Shown here piece after piece: positions 26,842 through 36,289 of a stretch of 64,000 nucleotides of DNA. Numbering within the stretch: position 1 is the stretch's first letter; each line of letters starts with the position of its first letter. The translations under genes and the position numbers were made by a program. Under the pieces are notes generated by a model that ran no database searches, had not been told where the DNA came from, and was given only the letters and a program-made list of their open reading frames with translations. The DNA comes from Advenella sp. S44 (GTDB lineage: Bacteria > Pseudomonadota > Gammaproteobacteria > Burkholderiales > Burkholderiaceae_B): positions 868,001 through 932,000 of the forward strand of contig NZ_NEXS01000003.1 in the NCBI RefSeq assembly GCF_002810445.1, given 5' to 3'.

Positions 26842-27345
26842 TCAATGCAGGGTGGTCGAGGGCGGCGTGGTGGGGGCTGGCGGGTCTTCGCCGTCTTCGT
26901 CGCCATCGTCGTCTTCTTCGGGTCCCATGATTTCCTCGGGTTCCGGTTCCCTCATGCCAAACGGCAGCAATTCTTCAATATCATCTGCCCATTCCACTTC
27001 TTCGCCTTCGAAGTCGATACGCACAAAACGGGCGTTTTCGATATCGGTAATTTGGATTCCCCACAGGAATTCGCAAGCGTAGACTTCTTCTTCAGGGTTT
27101 TCCAGGTCGCTGGATTCGCTGACCAGCCTTGAGCCCGGGCCGCCCATATCAAGGGTGACGATATCGTCGGGATTTTCATCTGCAATATCCAGGGGGACAC
27201 CGAAAGCGACCCATTCCAACCCGTCTTCGGTGGTGTCGATTTCGGCAATAACCGGTTTGCCCAGATAGGCGGTTAATGAGACTGCGGTTTTTTTAAGCAG
27301 CGCAATTTCGTGTTCGGTGAAGGTGGGTTCAGGTACAAAACTCAT
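26842..27345 (-). CDS. hypothetical acidic protein
   Basis: A 167-residue protein with no family I can name. Residues 1-130 look globular (W-V-A-F-G-V-P-L-D-I-A, D-M-G-G-P-G-S-R-L-V, F-L-W-G-I-Q-I-T-D-I). The tail, from about 130, is very acidic (E-E-D-D-D-G-D-E-D-G-E-D) and then Pro/Thr-rich, likely disordered. The internal ATG at 27345 is preferred to 27399. Divergent from ettA; cytoplasmic. Confidence 0.7.
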   Translation of the reverse strand: MSFVPEPTFTEHEIALLKKTAVSLTAYLGKPVIAEIDTTEDGLEWVAFGVPLDIADENPDDIVTLDMGGPGSRLVSESSDLENPEEEVYACEFLWGIQITDIENARFVRIDFEGEEVEWADDIEELLPFGMREPEPEEIMGPEEDDDGDEDGEDPPAPTTPPSTTLH

Positions 27346-27455
27346 AACAGTGGTCCGATTTCTGGTCTTATTGTCATTGTAGCCGCCCTCGCGCGGCACG
27401 CATCATGTTTATTTCATACAATGCTTATTTGAATCTTTTGCAAGCAAAATTAACT

Positions 27456-29129
27456 ATGGCCCAGTACGTTTATACGATGAATCGTGTCGGCAAAATCGTG
27501 CCTCCGAAACGGCAGATTCTGCGCGATATTTCTCTGTCTTTTTTCCCTGGCGCCAAAATTGGCGTTCTTGGTCTGAACGGTTCCGGTAAATCCACGCTAT
27601 TGAAAATCATGGCTGGGATTGACAAGGATATCGAGGGTGAAGCCACGCCAATGCCGGGCCTGAAAATTGGGTATCTGCCGCAGGAGCCGGAGCTGGATCC
27701 CGAGCACACCGTCAGGCAGTCTGTCGAAGCCGGCCTGGGCGAGGTGTTTGCCGCGCGCCAGCGACTGGAAGAAGTCTACGCCGAGTATGCCGAGCCCGAT
27801 GCTGATTTTGACAAGCTGGCGGCCGAACAGGCTGAGCTGGAAGCGGTGATTGCGGCAGCGGCATCCAGTGGCGCCGACGATATCGGCACCCAGATGGAAA
27901 TCGCGGCCGATGCGCTGCGTCTGCCGCCGTGGGATGCAGTGGTCGGCAAGCTTTCGGGCGGCGAAAAAAGGCGCGTGGCGTTATGTCGTCTGCTGCTTTC
28001 CAAGCCCGATATGCTGTTGCTGGACGAGCCGACCAACCACCTGGATGCCGAGAGCGTCGAGTGGCTGGAGCAGTTCCTGCAGAAGTTTCCGGGCACTGTG
28101 GTGGGAGTCACGCACGACCGCTACTTTCTGGACAACGCGGCGGAGTGGATTCTGGAACTGGATCGCGGACACGGTATCCCGTGGAAGGGCAACTACAGTT
28201 CCTGGCTGGGGCAAAAAGAAGCGCGTCTTGGCCAGGAAGAGGCTGGCGAATCGGCGCGGCAAAAAACCATCCGCAAGGAGCTCGAATGGGTGCGACAGAA
28301 TCCCAAGGGGCGCCAGGCCAAGTCCAAGGCGCGTCTTGCCCGTTTTGAAGAATTGTCTTCTCATGAATATCAAAAACGTAATGAAACTCAGGAAATCTTT
28401 ATTCCTGTGGCAGAACGCCTGGGCAACGAGGTGATTGAGTTCGTCAATGTCAGCAAGGCTTTCGGTGATCGCCTGCTGATTGACGATCTGAGCTTCAAGG
28501 TGCCACCTGGCGCTATTGTCGGCATTATCGGCCCCAACGGCGCTGGTAAATCTACGCTGTTTCGCATGATTGCCGGCCAGGAGCAACCCGATTCCGGTGA
28601 GGTGACGATCGGCCAGACCGTCAATATTTCATTTGTGGATCAATCGCGTGAAACACTGGCCAATAATCAAAGTGTGTTCGATTTTGTATCACAGGGATCG
28701 GATGTGCTCAATGTTGGTCGATTTGAAATTCCGGCGCGAGCGTATCTGGGCCGGTTCAATTTCAAGGGTTCGGATCAGACCAAGCTGGTTGGGCAACTGT
28801 CGGGGGGCGAACGCGGCAGATTGCACATGGCCAACACGCTGATCAAGGGTGGTAATGTATTGCTGCTAGATGAACCCTCGAATGACCTGGACGTGGAAAC
28901 TCTGCGTGCGCTGGAAGATGCATTGCTGGAGTTTGCCGGTGCGGTCATGGTCATCAGCCATGATCGCTGGTTCCTGGACCGCATTGCTACGCATATTCTG
29001 GCGTTCGAAGGCGATTCAAACGTTGTCTTCTTTGATGGCAATTACCAGGAATATGAAGCGGACAAGAAAAAGCGTCTGGGCGAAGAGGGTGCCAAACCAC
29101 GTCGGATTCGCTACAAGGCCTTGAAATAG
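27456..29129 (+). CDS. ettA: energy-dependent translational throttle protein (ABC-F)
   Basis: A 557-residue ABC-F protein with two ATPase domains: Walker A G-L-N-G-S-G-K-S at 39-46 and G-P-N-G-A-G-K-S at about 358, signatures [10 protein letters not shown] and L-S-G-G-E-R-G-R, and an inter-domain P-site tRNA-interaction region rich in Lys/Arg. [10 protein letters not shown] matches EttA starts. It binds the ribosomal E site and gates entry into elongation according to ATP/ADP. A frame open to 27405 is not preferred. Confidence 0.95.
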   Translation: MAQYVYTMNRVGKIVPPKRQILRDISLSFFPGAKIGVLGLNGSGKSTLLKIMAGIDKDIEGEATPMPGLKIGYLPQEPELDPEHTVRQSVEAGLGEVFAARQRLEEVYAEYAEPDADFDKLAAEQAELEAVIAAAASSGADDIGTQMEIAADALRLPPWDAVVGKLSGGEKRRVALCRLLLSKPDMLLLDEPTNHLDAESVEWLEQFLQKFPGTVVGVTHDRYFLDNAAEWILELDRGHGIPWKGNYSSWLGQKEARLGQEEAGESARQKTIRKELEWVRQNPKGRQAKSKARLARFEELSSHEYQKRNETQEIFIPVAERLGNEVIEFVNVSKAFGDRLLIDDLSFKVPPGAIVGIIGPNGAGKSTLFRMIAGQEQPDSGEVTIGQTVNISFVDQSRETLANNQSVFDFVSQGSDVLNVGRFEIPARAYLGRFNFKGSDQTKLVGQLSGGERGRLHMANTLIKGGNVLLLDEPSNDLDVETLRALEDALLEFAGAVMVISHDRWFLDRIATHILAFEGDSNVVFFDGNYQEYEADKKKRLGEEGAKPRRIRYKALK

Positions 29130-29161
29130 AGCATTAGTCGCTGGAGTTATAAAGCATCAAT

Positions 29162-29205
29162 CGCTGCAGTTGCGTGTTATTACGAAACAAACCGCAACTG
29201 CAGCG
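29162..29205 (+). terminator. 13-bp inverted repeat after ettA
   Basis: CGCTGCAGTTGCG (29162-29174) and its exact complement (29193-29205) enclose an 18-base loop, followed by TTGCATTTTG. It may act as the ettA terminator; the U-tract is imperfect. Confidence 0.5.
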
Positions 29206-29403
29206 TTGCATTTTGTCCACGCAGAAGTGAGGGTGTATTTCAGTTGATATCATTTCGAATGAAATAATCCATCTGTGTAACAAAGCGCCAACACTCAGTT
29301 GTCCCTAAAAAGTTTTCCATTGTATAGTGTTGATGAGGCGTTTGAGACGGGCATCCGCTTGTTCCATACGCGAGACGTATATTTTCACTCAGGAGCATAC
29401 AAT

Positions 29404-29622
29404 ATGAAAACGAATATCGTAGCCAAGAGCATCATTGCCGGCAGTCTTGCTATTGCACTGGCAGGTTGTGGCGGCATGAACCAACGCGACAGGAATACAG
29501 TGGGTGGCGCTGCCATCGGCGGCGTTGCCGGCTCATTGCTCACTAGTGGAGGCACCCTGGGTACGCTGGGCGGCGCCGCTATTGGTGGCGTTATCGGCAA
29601 CCAGGTTGGTGGCCGCCGCTGA
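29404..29622 (+). CDS. glycine-zipper lipoprotein (OsmB-like)
   Basis: A 72-residue lipoprotein precursor. Signal peptide with lipobox L-A-G-C places the lipidated Cys at about residue 20. The mature part is built from small-residue repeats (G-G-A-A-I-G-G-V-A-G, G-G-A-A-I-G-G-V-I-G-N-Q-V-G) that form a glycine-zipper helical hairpin, as in OsmB/SlyB-type proteins. AGGAGCA lies upstream of the ATG. Outer-membrane stress or envelope-integrity role is likely but not specific. Confidence 0.85.
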   Translation: MKTNIVAKSIIAGSLAIALAGCGGMNQRDRNTVGGAAIGGVAGSLLTSGGTLGTLGGAAIGGVIGNQVGGRR

Positions 29623-30100
29623 TTCTTGCGTGACTTGCCGGCTGGCTGAGCGTATTATTTCCGCTCGTTCATTGCCGGGCAAGGCCAGCTCCGAGATAAT
29701 CTGAACGTATCCGGCTAGCCTGGCTCGTTTCAGATCAAACCGAAGGACCGGATTCTGCACACAGCAGGGCCGGTCCTTTTTTTGCCTTGTTGGGCGCGTG
29801 ACTTTTTTGCCATGACGCGTTCTGTGACGCTGATGTTCTTTTCCTGGCGCTACGGTTCGGACTATGTTGCGCTTACCGTGGGCGCCCCGCGTTTCTTTGT
29901 CAGTTTTCAGTGGTCGGTGCATCTCACAAATCCATAAGAGCACCGGACAAAGAAAAGCACCAGACAAAGGCCGGGTATATTACCTGGCGTTTGCAGGGTG
30001 CTTTATGTTCAGGATCAGTGCCGGCCGAGCATGTCTTTTCTGGCGCAACCGGGCGCCGATGACATGTCGGCGCAATCGCGAAAGCCGCTGACTGTGCTTA
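29623..30100. other. 478-bp convergent intergenic region
   Basis: Between the lipoprotein gene and minE. It contains the terminator at 29743-29783; the remaining 300 bp shows no supported frame or RNA. Confidence 0.6.
29743..29783 (+). terminator. rho-independent terminator
   Basis: AAGGACCGG and CCGGTCCTT arms around an 18-base loop, followed by a run of T residues. Ends the lipoprotein transcript. Confidence 0.85.
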
Positions 30101-30385
30101 TTAGCCGACTTTGGCGATCGCGTCTTTCGGATCCTGGGGCATTTCGATTTTCACTTCCAGCACTTCCAGGTTGCCGTGCTTGTCTACGTTGACCTTGAGG
30201 TCTTCGGCATTGATTTTGATGTACTTGGAAATGACTTCGATCAGGTCTTTTTGCAACTGGGGAAGAAAATCGGGTGCGCTGCCCGTGCCTTCGTTGCGCT
30301 CATGTGTGATGATAAGCTGAAGGCGCTCTTTGGCAACGTTGGCCGATGACTTTTTCTCGCCAAGAAGAAATTTCAGGAAGGACAT
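30101..30385 (-). CDS. minE: cell division topological specificity factor MinE
   Basis: A 94-residue Min[10 protein letters not shown] membrane-targeting start, [13 protein letters not shown] contact helix for MinD, and the C-terminal dimerisation domain. It stimulates MinD ATPase and drives pole-to-pole oscillation. One base separates it from minD, so it is the last gene of minC-minD-minE. The longer frame to 30502 overlaps minD and is rejected. Confidence 0.97.
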   Translation of the reverse strand: MSFLKFLLGEKKSSANVAKERLQLIITHERNEGTGSAPDFLPQLQKDLIEVISKYIKINAEDLKVNVDKHGNLEVLEVKIEMPQDPKDAIAKVG

Positions 30386-30386
30386 A

Positions 30387-31202
30387 TTACTTGCCTCCGA
30401 AAAGTCGTTTGAAGAAGCCCGGTTTGTTGTAGTCAGTAAAGCGCAATGGCTTTTCTTCGCCCAGGTAGCGTGCAACGATGTCCTGATAGGCTTCGGCCAC
30501 ATCGGAGTCTTTCAGGTGAATGGCCGGAACGCCTGAGTTGGAAGCCTGCAGTACAGATTCGGATTCAGGTACGACACCAATCAACTTGATGCGAAGAATA
30601 TCTTCGATATCTTTGAGCGACAGCATTTCGCCATCTTCAACACGTTTCGGACTGTAGCGGGTCAGCACGAGGAACTCCTTGACGGCATCCTCGCCTTTTT
30701 CGGAGCGGCGCGATTTGGACGAAAGAATACCCAGGATGCGATCGGAGTCGCGGACCGAGGAAACTTCAGGATTAGTGACGACCAGGGCATCGTCGGCAAA
30801 GTAGGCAGCCATAAGCGCGCCCGTTTCGATGCCGGCCGGCGAATCGCACACGATATATTCGAAATCCATTTTCTTCAGATCATCCAGGACTTTTTCCACG
30901 CCTTCGCGTGTCAGTGCATCCTTGTCGCGGGTTTGCGAAGCAGGCAGGATAAACAGGTTTTCCAGCTGTTTGTCCTTGATCAGTGCCTGATTCAGTGTGG
31001 CCTCGCCCTGAATGACATTAACGAAATCGTATACCACGCGTCGTTCACATCCCATGATTAGGTCGAGATTACGCAGGCCAACGTCAAAGTCAATGACGGC
31101 TGTCTTGTGGCCACGCATGGCCAGGCCGGCTGAAAAACTGGCGCTGGTCGTGGTTTTACCCACGCCGCCTTTACCTGAAGTTACCACAATGATGCGAGTC
31201 AT
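30387..31202 (-). CDS. minD: septum site-determining ATPase MinD
   Basis: A 271-residue ParA/MinD-type ATPase. The deviant Walker A K-G-G-V-G-K-T is at about 11-17, [19 protein letters not shown] is a MinD hallmark, and the C-terminal amphipathic membrane-targeting helix ([10 protein letters not shown]) is intact. It recruits MinC to the membrane and is released by MinE. Confidence 0.98.
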   Translation of the reverse strand: MTRIIVVTSGKGGVGKTTTSASFSAGLAMRGHKTAVIDFDVGLRNLDLIMGCERRVVYDFVNVIQGEATLNQALIKDKQLENLFILPASQTRDKDALTREGVEKVLDDLKKMDFEYIVCDSPAGIETGALMAAYFADDALVVTNPEVSSVRDSDRILGILSSKSRRSEKGEDAVKEFLVLTRYSPKRVEDGEMLSLKDIEDILRIKLIGVVPESESVLQASNSGVPAIHLKDSDVAEAYQDIVARYLGEEKPLRFTDYNKPGFFKRLFGGK

Positions 31203-31292
31203 GTAAGGTTATTCCTATATATCCGTATGGCTGTAAGTGCCGATATCTTAACGCATATCGGTATGAATTTCTTTTAAAAAACGTTACGGGCG

Positions 31293-32189
31293 CTAGCCTT
31301 GGCTGCTGCTGTCGCCAGGAATGAATTTAAGCGTTTCGTTGTCCAGTTCGATAATCACCTGCTTTTTATTGAGCTGCGGCTCGATATCGGCATCGAAAAC
31401 GCGATAGATGCCGGCGATGGCCAGCAATTCTGCGTCCAGGTGCGACGTGAAAATCCGCGCCGAGGCATTGCCGCGCGCGCCGGCGATCGCCTTGCCGCGC
31501 AACGGACCGTACACGTGGATATTGCCGTCGGCGATCACTTCGGCACCGCGACTGACTACGCCGATGACGATCAAGTCGCAGTTGCGCGCGTATACCCGCT
31601 GACCGGAACGCAACTGGCGCGCCAGCACCATGGTCGGAACCGGTACGGGGACTTCCCGAATGGTTTCGCGCACTATCGGTTGAGCGGGCCGCGACGGCGC
31701 GGGTGAGCCAGCAGATGCTTTTTGGGTATCGGTCTCAGGCGCCTTGGATTTGGCCGCCGTGTCTTTTTCCGTGGCGCTTGCCACGGTCTTGATATTGGAG
31801 GCGGGCGCCAGTTTGACCGCATCGGCTACTGGCTCGGTCAGTAGCGTCGGCTCCGGTGGCTGCCGGTTATTCAGTGTAGAGACGTCGACCTTACTTAGCC
31901 CGGCCTGCCGGGCGCTGTCAATCAGTGCGCCGTCGGGACCCATGACGCCGATGACCGGCAGCTTGTGCTGGGCAAGCAGGGCGACCACGGCGGCCCAGTC
32001 GGGCGCGTCGGTCAGGCCGCTAATATCCAGCACGACCGGTTCGTGCTCGAACAGACTGCCGGCTTCGGCCATTTTCTTTTCCAGCGCCTGTTGTAATGCT
32101 GCCGTGTCGGCGCTTTTGAGTTCGATCCGGACGACAAAAAGCGAAGCGCTTTTGAATTCGAGGGCAGAGAAAGAGGATTTAGAAGCCAC
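31293..32189 (-). CDS. minC: septum site-determining protein MinC
   Basis: A 298-residue MinC. The N-terminal FtsZ-inhibiting domain (about 1-110) and the C-terminal beta-helix domain (about 195-290; R-S-G-Q-R-V-Y-A-R-N-C-D-L, G-A-E-V-I-A-D-G-N-I-H-V-Y-G-P-L-R-G) are joined by a linker of about 75 residues rich in Ala, Pro, Thr and Lys, longer than in E. coli MinC (231 residues in total). First gene of the min operon; 90 bp separate it from minD. Confidence 0.95.
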   Translation of the reverse strand: MASKSSFSALEFKSASLFVVRIELKSADTAALQQALEKKMAEAGSLFEHEPVVLDISGLTDAPDWAAVVALLAQHKLPVIGVMGPDGALIDSARQAGLSKVDVSTLNNRQPPEPTLLTEPVADAVKLAPASNIKTVASATEKDTAAKSKAPETDTQKASAGSPAPSRPAQPIVRETIREVPVPVPTMVLARQLRSGQRVYARNCDLIVIGVVSRGAEVIADGNIHVYGPLRGKAIAGARGNASARIFTSHLDAELLAIAGIYRVFDADIEPQLNKKQVIIELDNETLKFIPGDSSSQG

Positions 32190-32210
32190 GTTTCAATTCA
32201 CTTTAATAAA

Positions 32211-33971
32211 TTAGGACCATGAATCCCGCAGGGTAACACAGCGGTTCAACACCGGGTTATCACGGGTGGAATCTTTGGAGTCGGCCACGAAATAGCCCAG
32301 TCGCTCAAATTGCCAGCGGGCGCCGGGTGTGGCGGTAAAACCGGGCTCAAGCCAGGCACTGACGCGCTGCACGGAGTCCGGGTTCAGATAGTCAAGGAAA
32401 TTCTTTTCGCCGCTGTCGGGGGACGGGTCAGTGAAGAGCCGGTCGTAAAGCATGACGGTAGCCGGCACGGCGTGCGCCGCGCTAATCCAGGTAATATTGC
32501 CTTTGACCTTGACGCTGTCGGCGCCCGGCGTACCGCTCTTGGTGTCGGGAAGATACTCGGCATATACCTGTGTGATGTTGCCGGCTTCATCCTTGTCAAA
32601 GCCGGTACATTTGATCACATAGGCATATTTGAGTCTGACGGTGTTGCCCGGGAACAGACGGAAATACTTTTTAGGTGGATCTTCGCGGAAGTCGTCGCGT
32701 TCTATGAGCAATTCGCGCGAAAACGGAAACTCGCGTCGTCCGGCCTGCGCATCATGCGGATTACGCGGGGCACTGCATGATTCGGTCTGGTCTTGCGGAT
32801 AATTGGTGATGATCAGCTTGATGGGGTCGAGCACGGCAACGCTGCGTTCGGCAATCGGATCCAAGTCATCGCGCAATGCCTGCTCCAGCAGACTATAGTC
32901 AATACGCGAGTCGGACTTAGATACGCCCAGGCGATCACAGAACAGCTTGAGCGCTGCGGGTGTATATCCGCGGCGACGCAAGCCGGCAAGCGTTGGCATG
33001 CGCGGGTCATCCCAGCCAGTGACATGGCCTTCCCGCACCAATTGCAGCAACTTGCGCTTGCTGGTAACCACATGCTTGAGGTTCAGGCGTGCAAATTCGT
33101 ACTGGTGCGGCAGCGGGTCGCGCAACTGGCCCAGTTCCACCAGGCGCGCCAGCACCCAGTCATAAAACGGCCGCTGGTCTTCGAATTCCAGCGTACAGAT
33201 GCTGTGGGTAATGCCCTCAAGCGCATCTTCGATAGGATGTGCGTATGTGTACATCGGATAGATGCACCAGTCGTTGCCTGTACGATGGTGTGCGGCATGA
33301 CGGATCCGATACAGGACCGGATCCCGCATATTGATATTGGGCGAAGCCATATCCACCTTGGCACGCAAGGCAAGACTGCCATCGGGATGCTTGCCTACCT
33401 TCATTTCACGCAGCAACGTGAGCGATTCTTCGGCCGGGCGATCCCGCCACGGCGAGTTGTTCCCGGGGGCGGTGAGGGTGCCGCGGTTCAGCCGGATCTG
33501 CTCTGGCGTCTGTTCGTCGACGTAGGCATATCCGCCTCTGATGAGCGCTTCGGCAAAGTCGTACATATAGCCGAAGTAGTCGCTGGCGAAATAGCGGTGT
33601 TGCTGGCCATCCGGCCCGGTCGTTGTAAACCCGAGCCATTGGACAATCTCGTCAATGGCATCCACGTATTCTTGCTCTTCTTTTTCGGGATTGGTGTCGT
33701 CAAAGCGTAAATGACAGACGCCGCCATAATCGCTCGCCAGTCCGAAGTTCAGGCAGATGCTTTTGGCGTGCCCGATATGCAAGTAGCCGTTAGGTTCGGG
33801 CGGGAAACGGGTGCGGATGCGAGCCGGATCCTTCTGCGCATTCTGCAGAGCCGAAGCGGGGCCGGGTTCGCCGGCCCATTTTTTTGATTGATAGCGGTCG
33901 TGGCTAAGATCGTTTTCAATGATGGTTCGCAAAAAATTGGCGGCAGGGATCTCTGGCGTTGAAGCAGACAT
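32211..33971 (-). CDS. glnS: glutamine--tRNA ligase
   Basis: A 586-residue class I synthetase. R-F-P-P-E-P-N-G-Y-L-H-I-G-H-A-K-S carries the HIGH motif at 65-68, and V-V-T-S-K-R-K-L supplies the KMSKS equivalent. The C-terminal anticodon-binding beta-barrels are complete. It charges tRNA-Gln directly. It is 21 bp upstream of minC on the same strand, so the min operon may receive read-through from glnS. Confidence 0.97.
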   Translation of the reverse strand: MSASTPEIPAANFLRTIIENDLSHDRYQSKKWAGEPGPASALQNAQKDPARIRTRFPPEPNGYLHIGHAKSICLNFGLASDYGGVCHLRFDDTNPEKEEQEYVDAIDEIVQWLGFTTTGPDGQQHRYFASDYFGYMYDFAEALIRGGYAYVDEQTPEQIRLNRGTLTAPGNNSPWRDRPAEESLTLLREMKVGKHPDGSLALRAKVDMASPNINMRDPVLYRIRHAAHHRTGNDWCIYPMYTYAHPIEDALEGITHSICTLEFEDQRPFYDWVLARLVELGQLRDPLPHQYEFARLNLKHVVTSKRKLLQLVREGHVTGWDDPRMPTLAGLRRRGYTPAALKLFCDRLGVSKSDSRIDYSLLEQALRDDLDPIAERSVAVLDPIKLIITNYPQDQTESCSAPRNPHDAQAGRREFPFSRELLIERDDFREDPPKKYFRLFPGNTVRLKYAYVIKCTGFDKDEAGNITQVYAEYLPDTKSGTPGADSVKVKGNITWISAAHAVPATVMLYDRLFTDPSPDSGEKNFLDYLNPDSVQRVSAWLEPGFTATPGARWQFERLGYFVADSKDSTRDNPVLNRCVTLRDSWS

Positions 33972-34076
33972 ATTTTAAAATTTCAGTAAATCGACAATAT
34001 CGACCATTTTGCCATGTTCAGCGGTTAGACTCACGGGAATCGCTCAACTGCCCCGAAATTTAAACAGCTATCGAGT

Positions 34077-35237
34077 ATGTGGGATATTTCATCATTACAG
34101 CTGGCAAAACTGCAGTTCTTCAGTTCGCTCTCGTTCTTCTCCACTTTCGGCTTATGTACGGTCGTCCTGGCCTGGTTGCTGCTGGTGTGCAAAGGCATGA
34201 CGCATTGCAGGGCTGCCGATAGCCGCTGGATGGATATGTACCGCTTCTGGGTGCGCATTTTTGCGCTGTCCATGACCGTGTCGCTGCTTGGCATGGTGTT
34301 CCTGCTGATACAGTCGGGTGCCTTGTGGCCGAATTTGTTTGTTCGGCTGGGGCCTGTCAGCGGCCCGCTTATCGTGCTGATCGCCGCAATTACTTTTATC
34401 ATCAAACTGTTTATTACAGATGTCATGCTATATCGGCAGGGAGTGCTCTCGTCCTGGCTGCATAGTGTTTTTGTCTTGCTGGCTGCGCTCGGCCTGACGG
34501 TTATTGCCATATTGCTGGTCGCCTTTCAGAGCTGGCTTCATTTTCCTGCCGGACTGATGCCCGACACCAGCCCGCTTGCTCTGGCCGACTGGCGCGTTTT
34601 TATCTCGCAGGGGCAAACGTGGCGCCGCGCTATTTTCATGGCGGCAATGGCTTGCCTGGGAACCGGTGGACTCATGGTTTCGATCAGTGCCAGCGAAGCC
34701 ATTGCTAAGCCGCTGAATTCGGCTGAGCAACTGGCTTTTCGAGTCGGTACGGGGCTGACCACCGTGGCACTGATTCTGCTGGCGACCAGTGGCATGCTTT
34801 TTCAGACTGAGCTGTTCCGGCAGGCAGCGCCGCTGCCCGCAGTGGCGCTGTGGGCGCAAAAGCTGGTATTCGGACTGTGCTTTTTGATCTGCCTCGTGTC
34901 TGTTGTCCAGTGGGCCTGGTATCTGAAGCGGCGCAGTGATTTTGGCAAATTGCCTCGATGGCTGCTGCATGCCCTGGTCTGGACTGGCCCGGCCAGCTGG
35001 CTGGTGCTGTGGCTGATTCACTTGCTGCTGTCGTTGCGTGACGGTCAGTATTTCGTCAATGGGCTGGTGACGTACGCTGAAGCATTCAGCAACCAGCAAG
35101 GCACGTTGTTAATCGGGACGGTGACCGTGGCAATGTGGGTGTTGCTTGCCGTTATTGCGGCCGGCTTTGTTTTTCTGGCACGCCGCGCCGCCCGGTACGG
35201 AGTCGTGCCGGTACGAAAAATCCGGAGAACGGCATGA
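34077..35237 (+). CDS. CydA-like membrane protein lacking heme ligands
   Basis: A 386-residue polytopic membrane protein (about nine hydrophobic segments) aligning by eye with cytochrome bd subunit I: L-A-K-L-Q-F at 9-14 corresponds to S-R-L-Q-F, Q-S-W-L-H-F-P-A-G (151-159) to N-G-W-M-Q-N-P-V-G, and the T-G-G-L-M-V-S-I-S-A-S block (196-206) to the helix after His186. The heme ligand positions His19, His186 and Met393 of the E. coli enzyme, and Glu99/Glu107, are not conserved (Phe, Met, Leu/Val, hydrophobics). The Q-loop is missing, explaining the short length (E. coli CydA is 522). Function unknown. It overlaps the next gene by ATGA. Confidence 0.75.
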   Translation: MWDISSLQLAKLQFFSSLSFFSTFGLCTVVLAWLLLVCKGMTHCRAADSRWMDMYRFWVRIFALSMTVSLLGMVFLLIQSGALWPNLFVRLGPVSGPLIVLIAAITFIIKLFITDVMLYRQGVLSSWLHSVFVLLAALGLTVIAILLVAFQSWLHFPAGLMPDTSPLALADWRVFISQGQTWRRAIFMAAMACLGTGGLMVSISASEAIAKPLNSAEQLAFRVGTGLTTVALILLATSGMLFQTELFRQAAPLPAVALWAQKLVFGLCFLICLVSVVQWAWYLKRRSDFGKLPRWLLHALVWTGPASWLVLWLIHLLLSLRDGQYFVNGLVTYAEAFSNQQGTLLIGTVTVAMWVLLAVIAAGFVFLARRAARYGVVPVRKIRRTA

Positions 35238-36289
35238 TTGATACCCTGGCTGGCTCTTTGGGACTCAATAGCTACGATCCGGGATTCTGGATGCCGCTGC
35301 TTTGTTTTACCGTGTTTCTGGGCGTGTCCGTGGCGGGCGCTATTCTGGACGGGGTCGATCTGGGCGTAGGCATGCTGATGCCTTTTGCTCAGCCAGAGCA
35401 ACGGGATCGAATGTTTACGTTCCTTGGGCCCTGGCGCGATATGAACGTCTTCTGGATTTTCCTGGGCTGCGCCATCCTGCTCTCGGCCTTCCCGAAAGCA
35501 TGGGCCTATGTAAGCAGCGTTCTGTATCTGCCCTTGATGCTGCTGGCTGCAGGTGCGTTGCTGCGTGGCGTATCCTATGAATTTCGGCTGCGCGCTCTGG
35601 CCGGTGGACGTACGGTATTTGCGGCTGCATTTGCGCTGGGATCGCTGATGACTGCGTTTGGACAGGGCCTGGTTCTGGGCCGCATTGCGGTCAATTTCGG
35701 CACAGAGCCAGGTAGTGAGCTGTTCGCGGTTTTCATTGCGTTTTGTACGGTGGCCGCTTTTATTTTGCTGGGCGCTGCCTGGTTGCTGATGCGGGTAGAG
35801 GATGATTTGCAGCTGCAGGCCCGCGGATGGGTGCGCCGGGCGGCAAGGCTCACGGCCGCTGGCGTGGTGGCCGTTTCTGTCGCCCTGGGCATGGTCAATG
35901 GCGGCGTGTTTTTCAAGTGGACCGAATCGGCAAGGATGCCGGTGGTGCTAACGTACTGGTTCGCCTTGCTTGTCATGTTCGTGATTATCGAGCTGGTGGT
36001 GCGCAAAGTCCAGCGTGCCCGGATCCTCATCTGGCTGCCGTTCATACTGACGGTGTTGATTGTAATGAGTGTGCTTGCCGGGCTGGTATTCAGTGTTTTC
36101 CCGTTTTTTGTTCTGGATGAACTGACAATCTGGGAGAGTGTCACCGGCCTTGGAACCACCCGGGTGCTGGTGGCGGCTTTTGCATTCTTTTTGGTGGTGT
36201 TGCCTTTGGTCACGCTGTGGTATTACCGGGATATGCTCGGCAAGGAGCGCAAGGCCAGGGATGTGCTGTTTATGAAGCGGATGGACTGA
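35234..36289 (+). CDS. CydB-like membrane protein
   Basis: A 351-residue membrane protein resembling cytochrome bd subunit II: D-G-V-D-L-G-V-G-M-L at 39-48 (D-G-F-D-x-G-V-G in the family), G-P-W-R-D-M-N-V-F-W at 65-74 (x-H-W-D-G-N-x-V-W), R-G-V-S-Y-E-F-R for the cytoplasmic turn, and F-P-F-F-V-L-D-E-L-T-I-W-E near the end. The start ATG 35234 overlaps the stop of the CydA-like gene, indicating a heterodimer. No CydX-like small gene was found after it. Its 3' end overlaps the convergent sensor kinase gene by 20 bases. Confidence 0.8.
   Translation: MIDTLAGSLGLNSYDPGFWMPLLCFTVFLGVSVAGAILDGVDLGVGMLMPFAQPEQRDRMFTFLGPWRDMNVFWIFLGCAILLSAFPKAWAYVSSVLYLPLMLLAAGALLRGVSYEFRLRALAGGRTVFAAAFALGSLMTAFGQGLVLGRIAVNFGTEPGSELFAVFIAFCTVAAFILLGAAWLLMRVEDDLQLQARGWVRRAARLTAAGVVAVSVALGMVNGGVFFKWTESARMPVVLTYWFALLVMFVIIELVVRKVQRARILIWLPFILTVLIVMSVLAGLVFSVFPFFVLDELTIWESVTGLGTTRVLVAAFAFFLVVLPLVTLWYYRDMLGKERKARDVLFMKRMD

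Noticed and set aside
26752-27132. 126-codon plus-strand frame
   Set aside because: Antisense to the acidic hypothetical protein; its Phe-rich content reflects complementing Glu codons.
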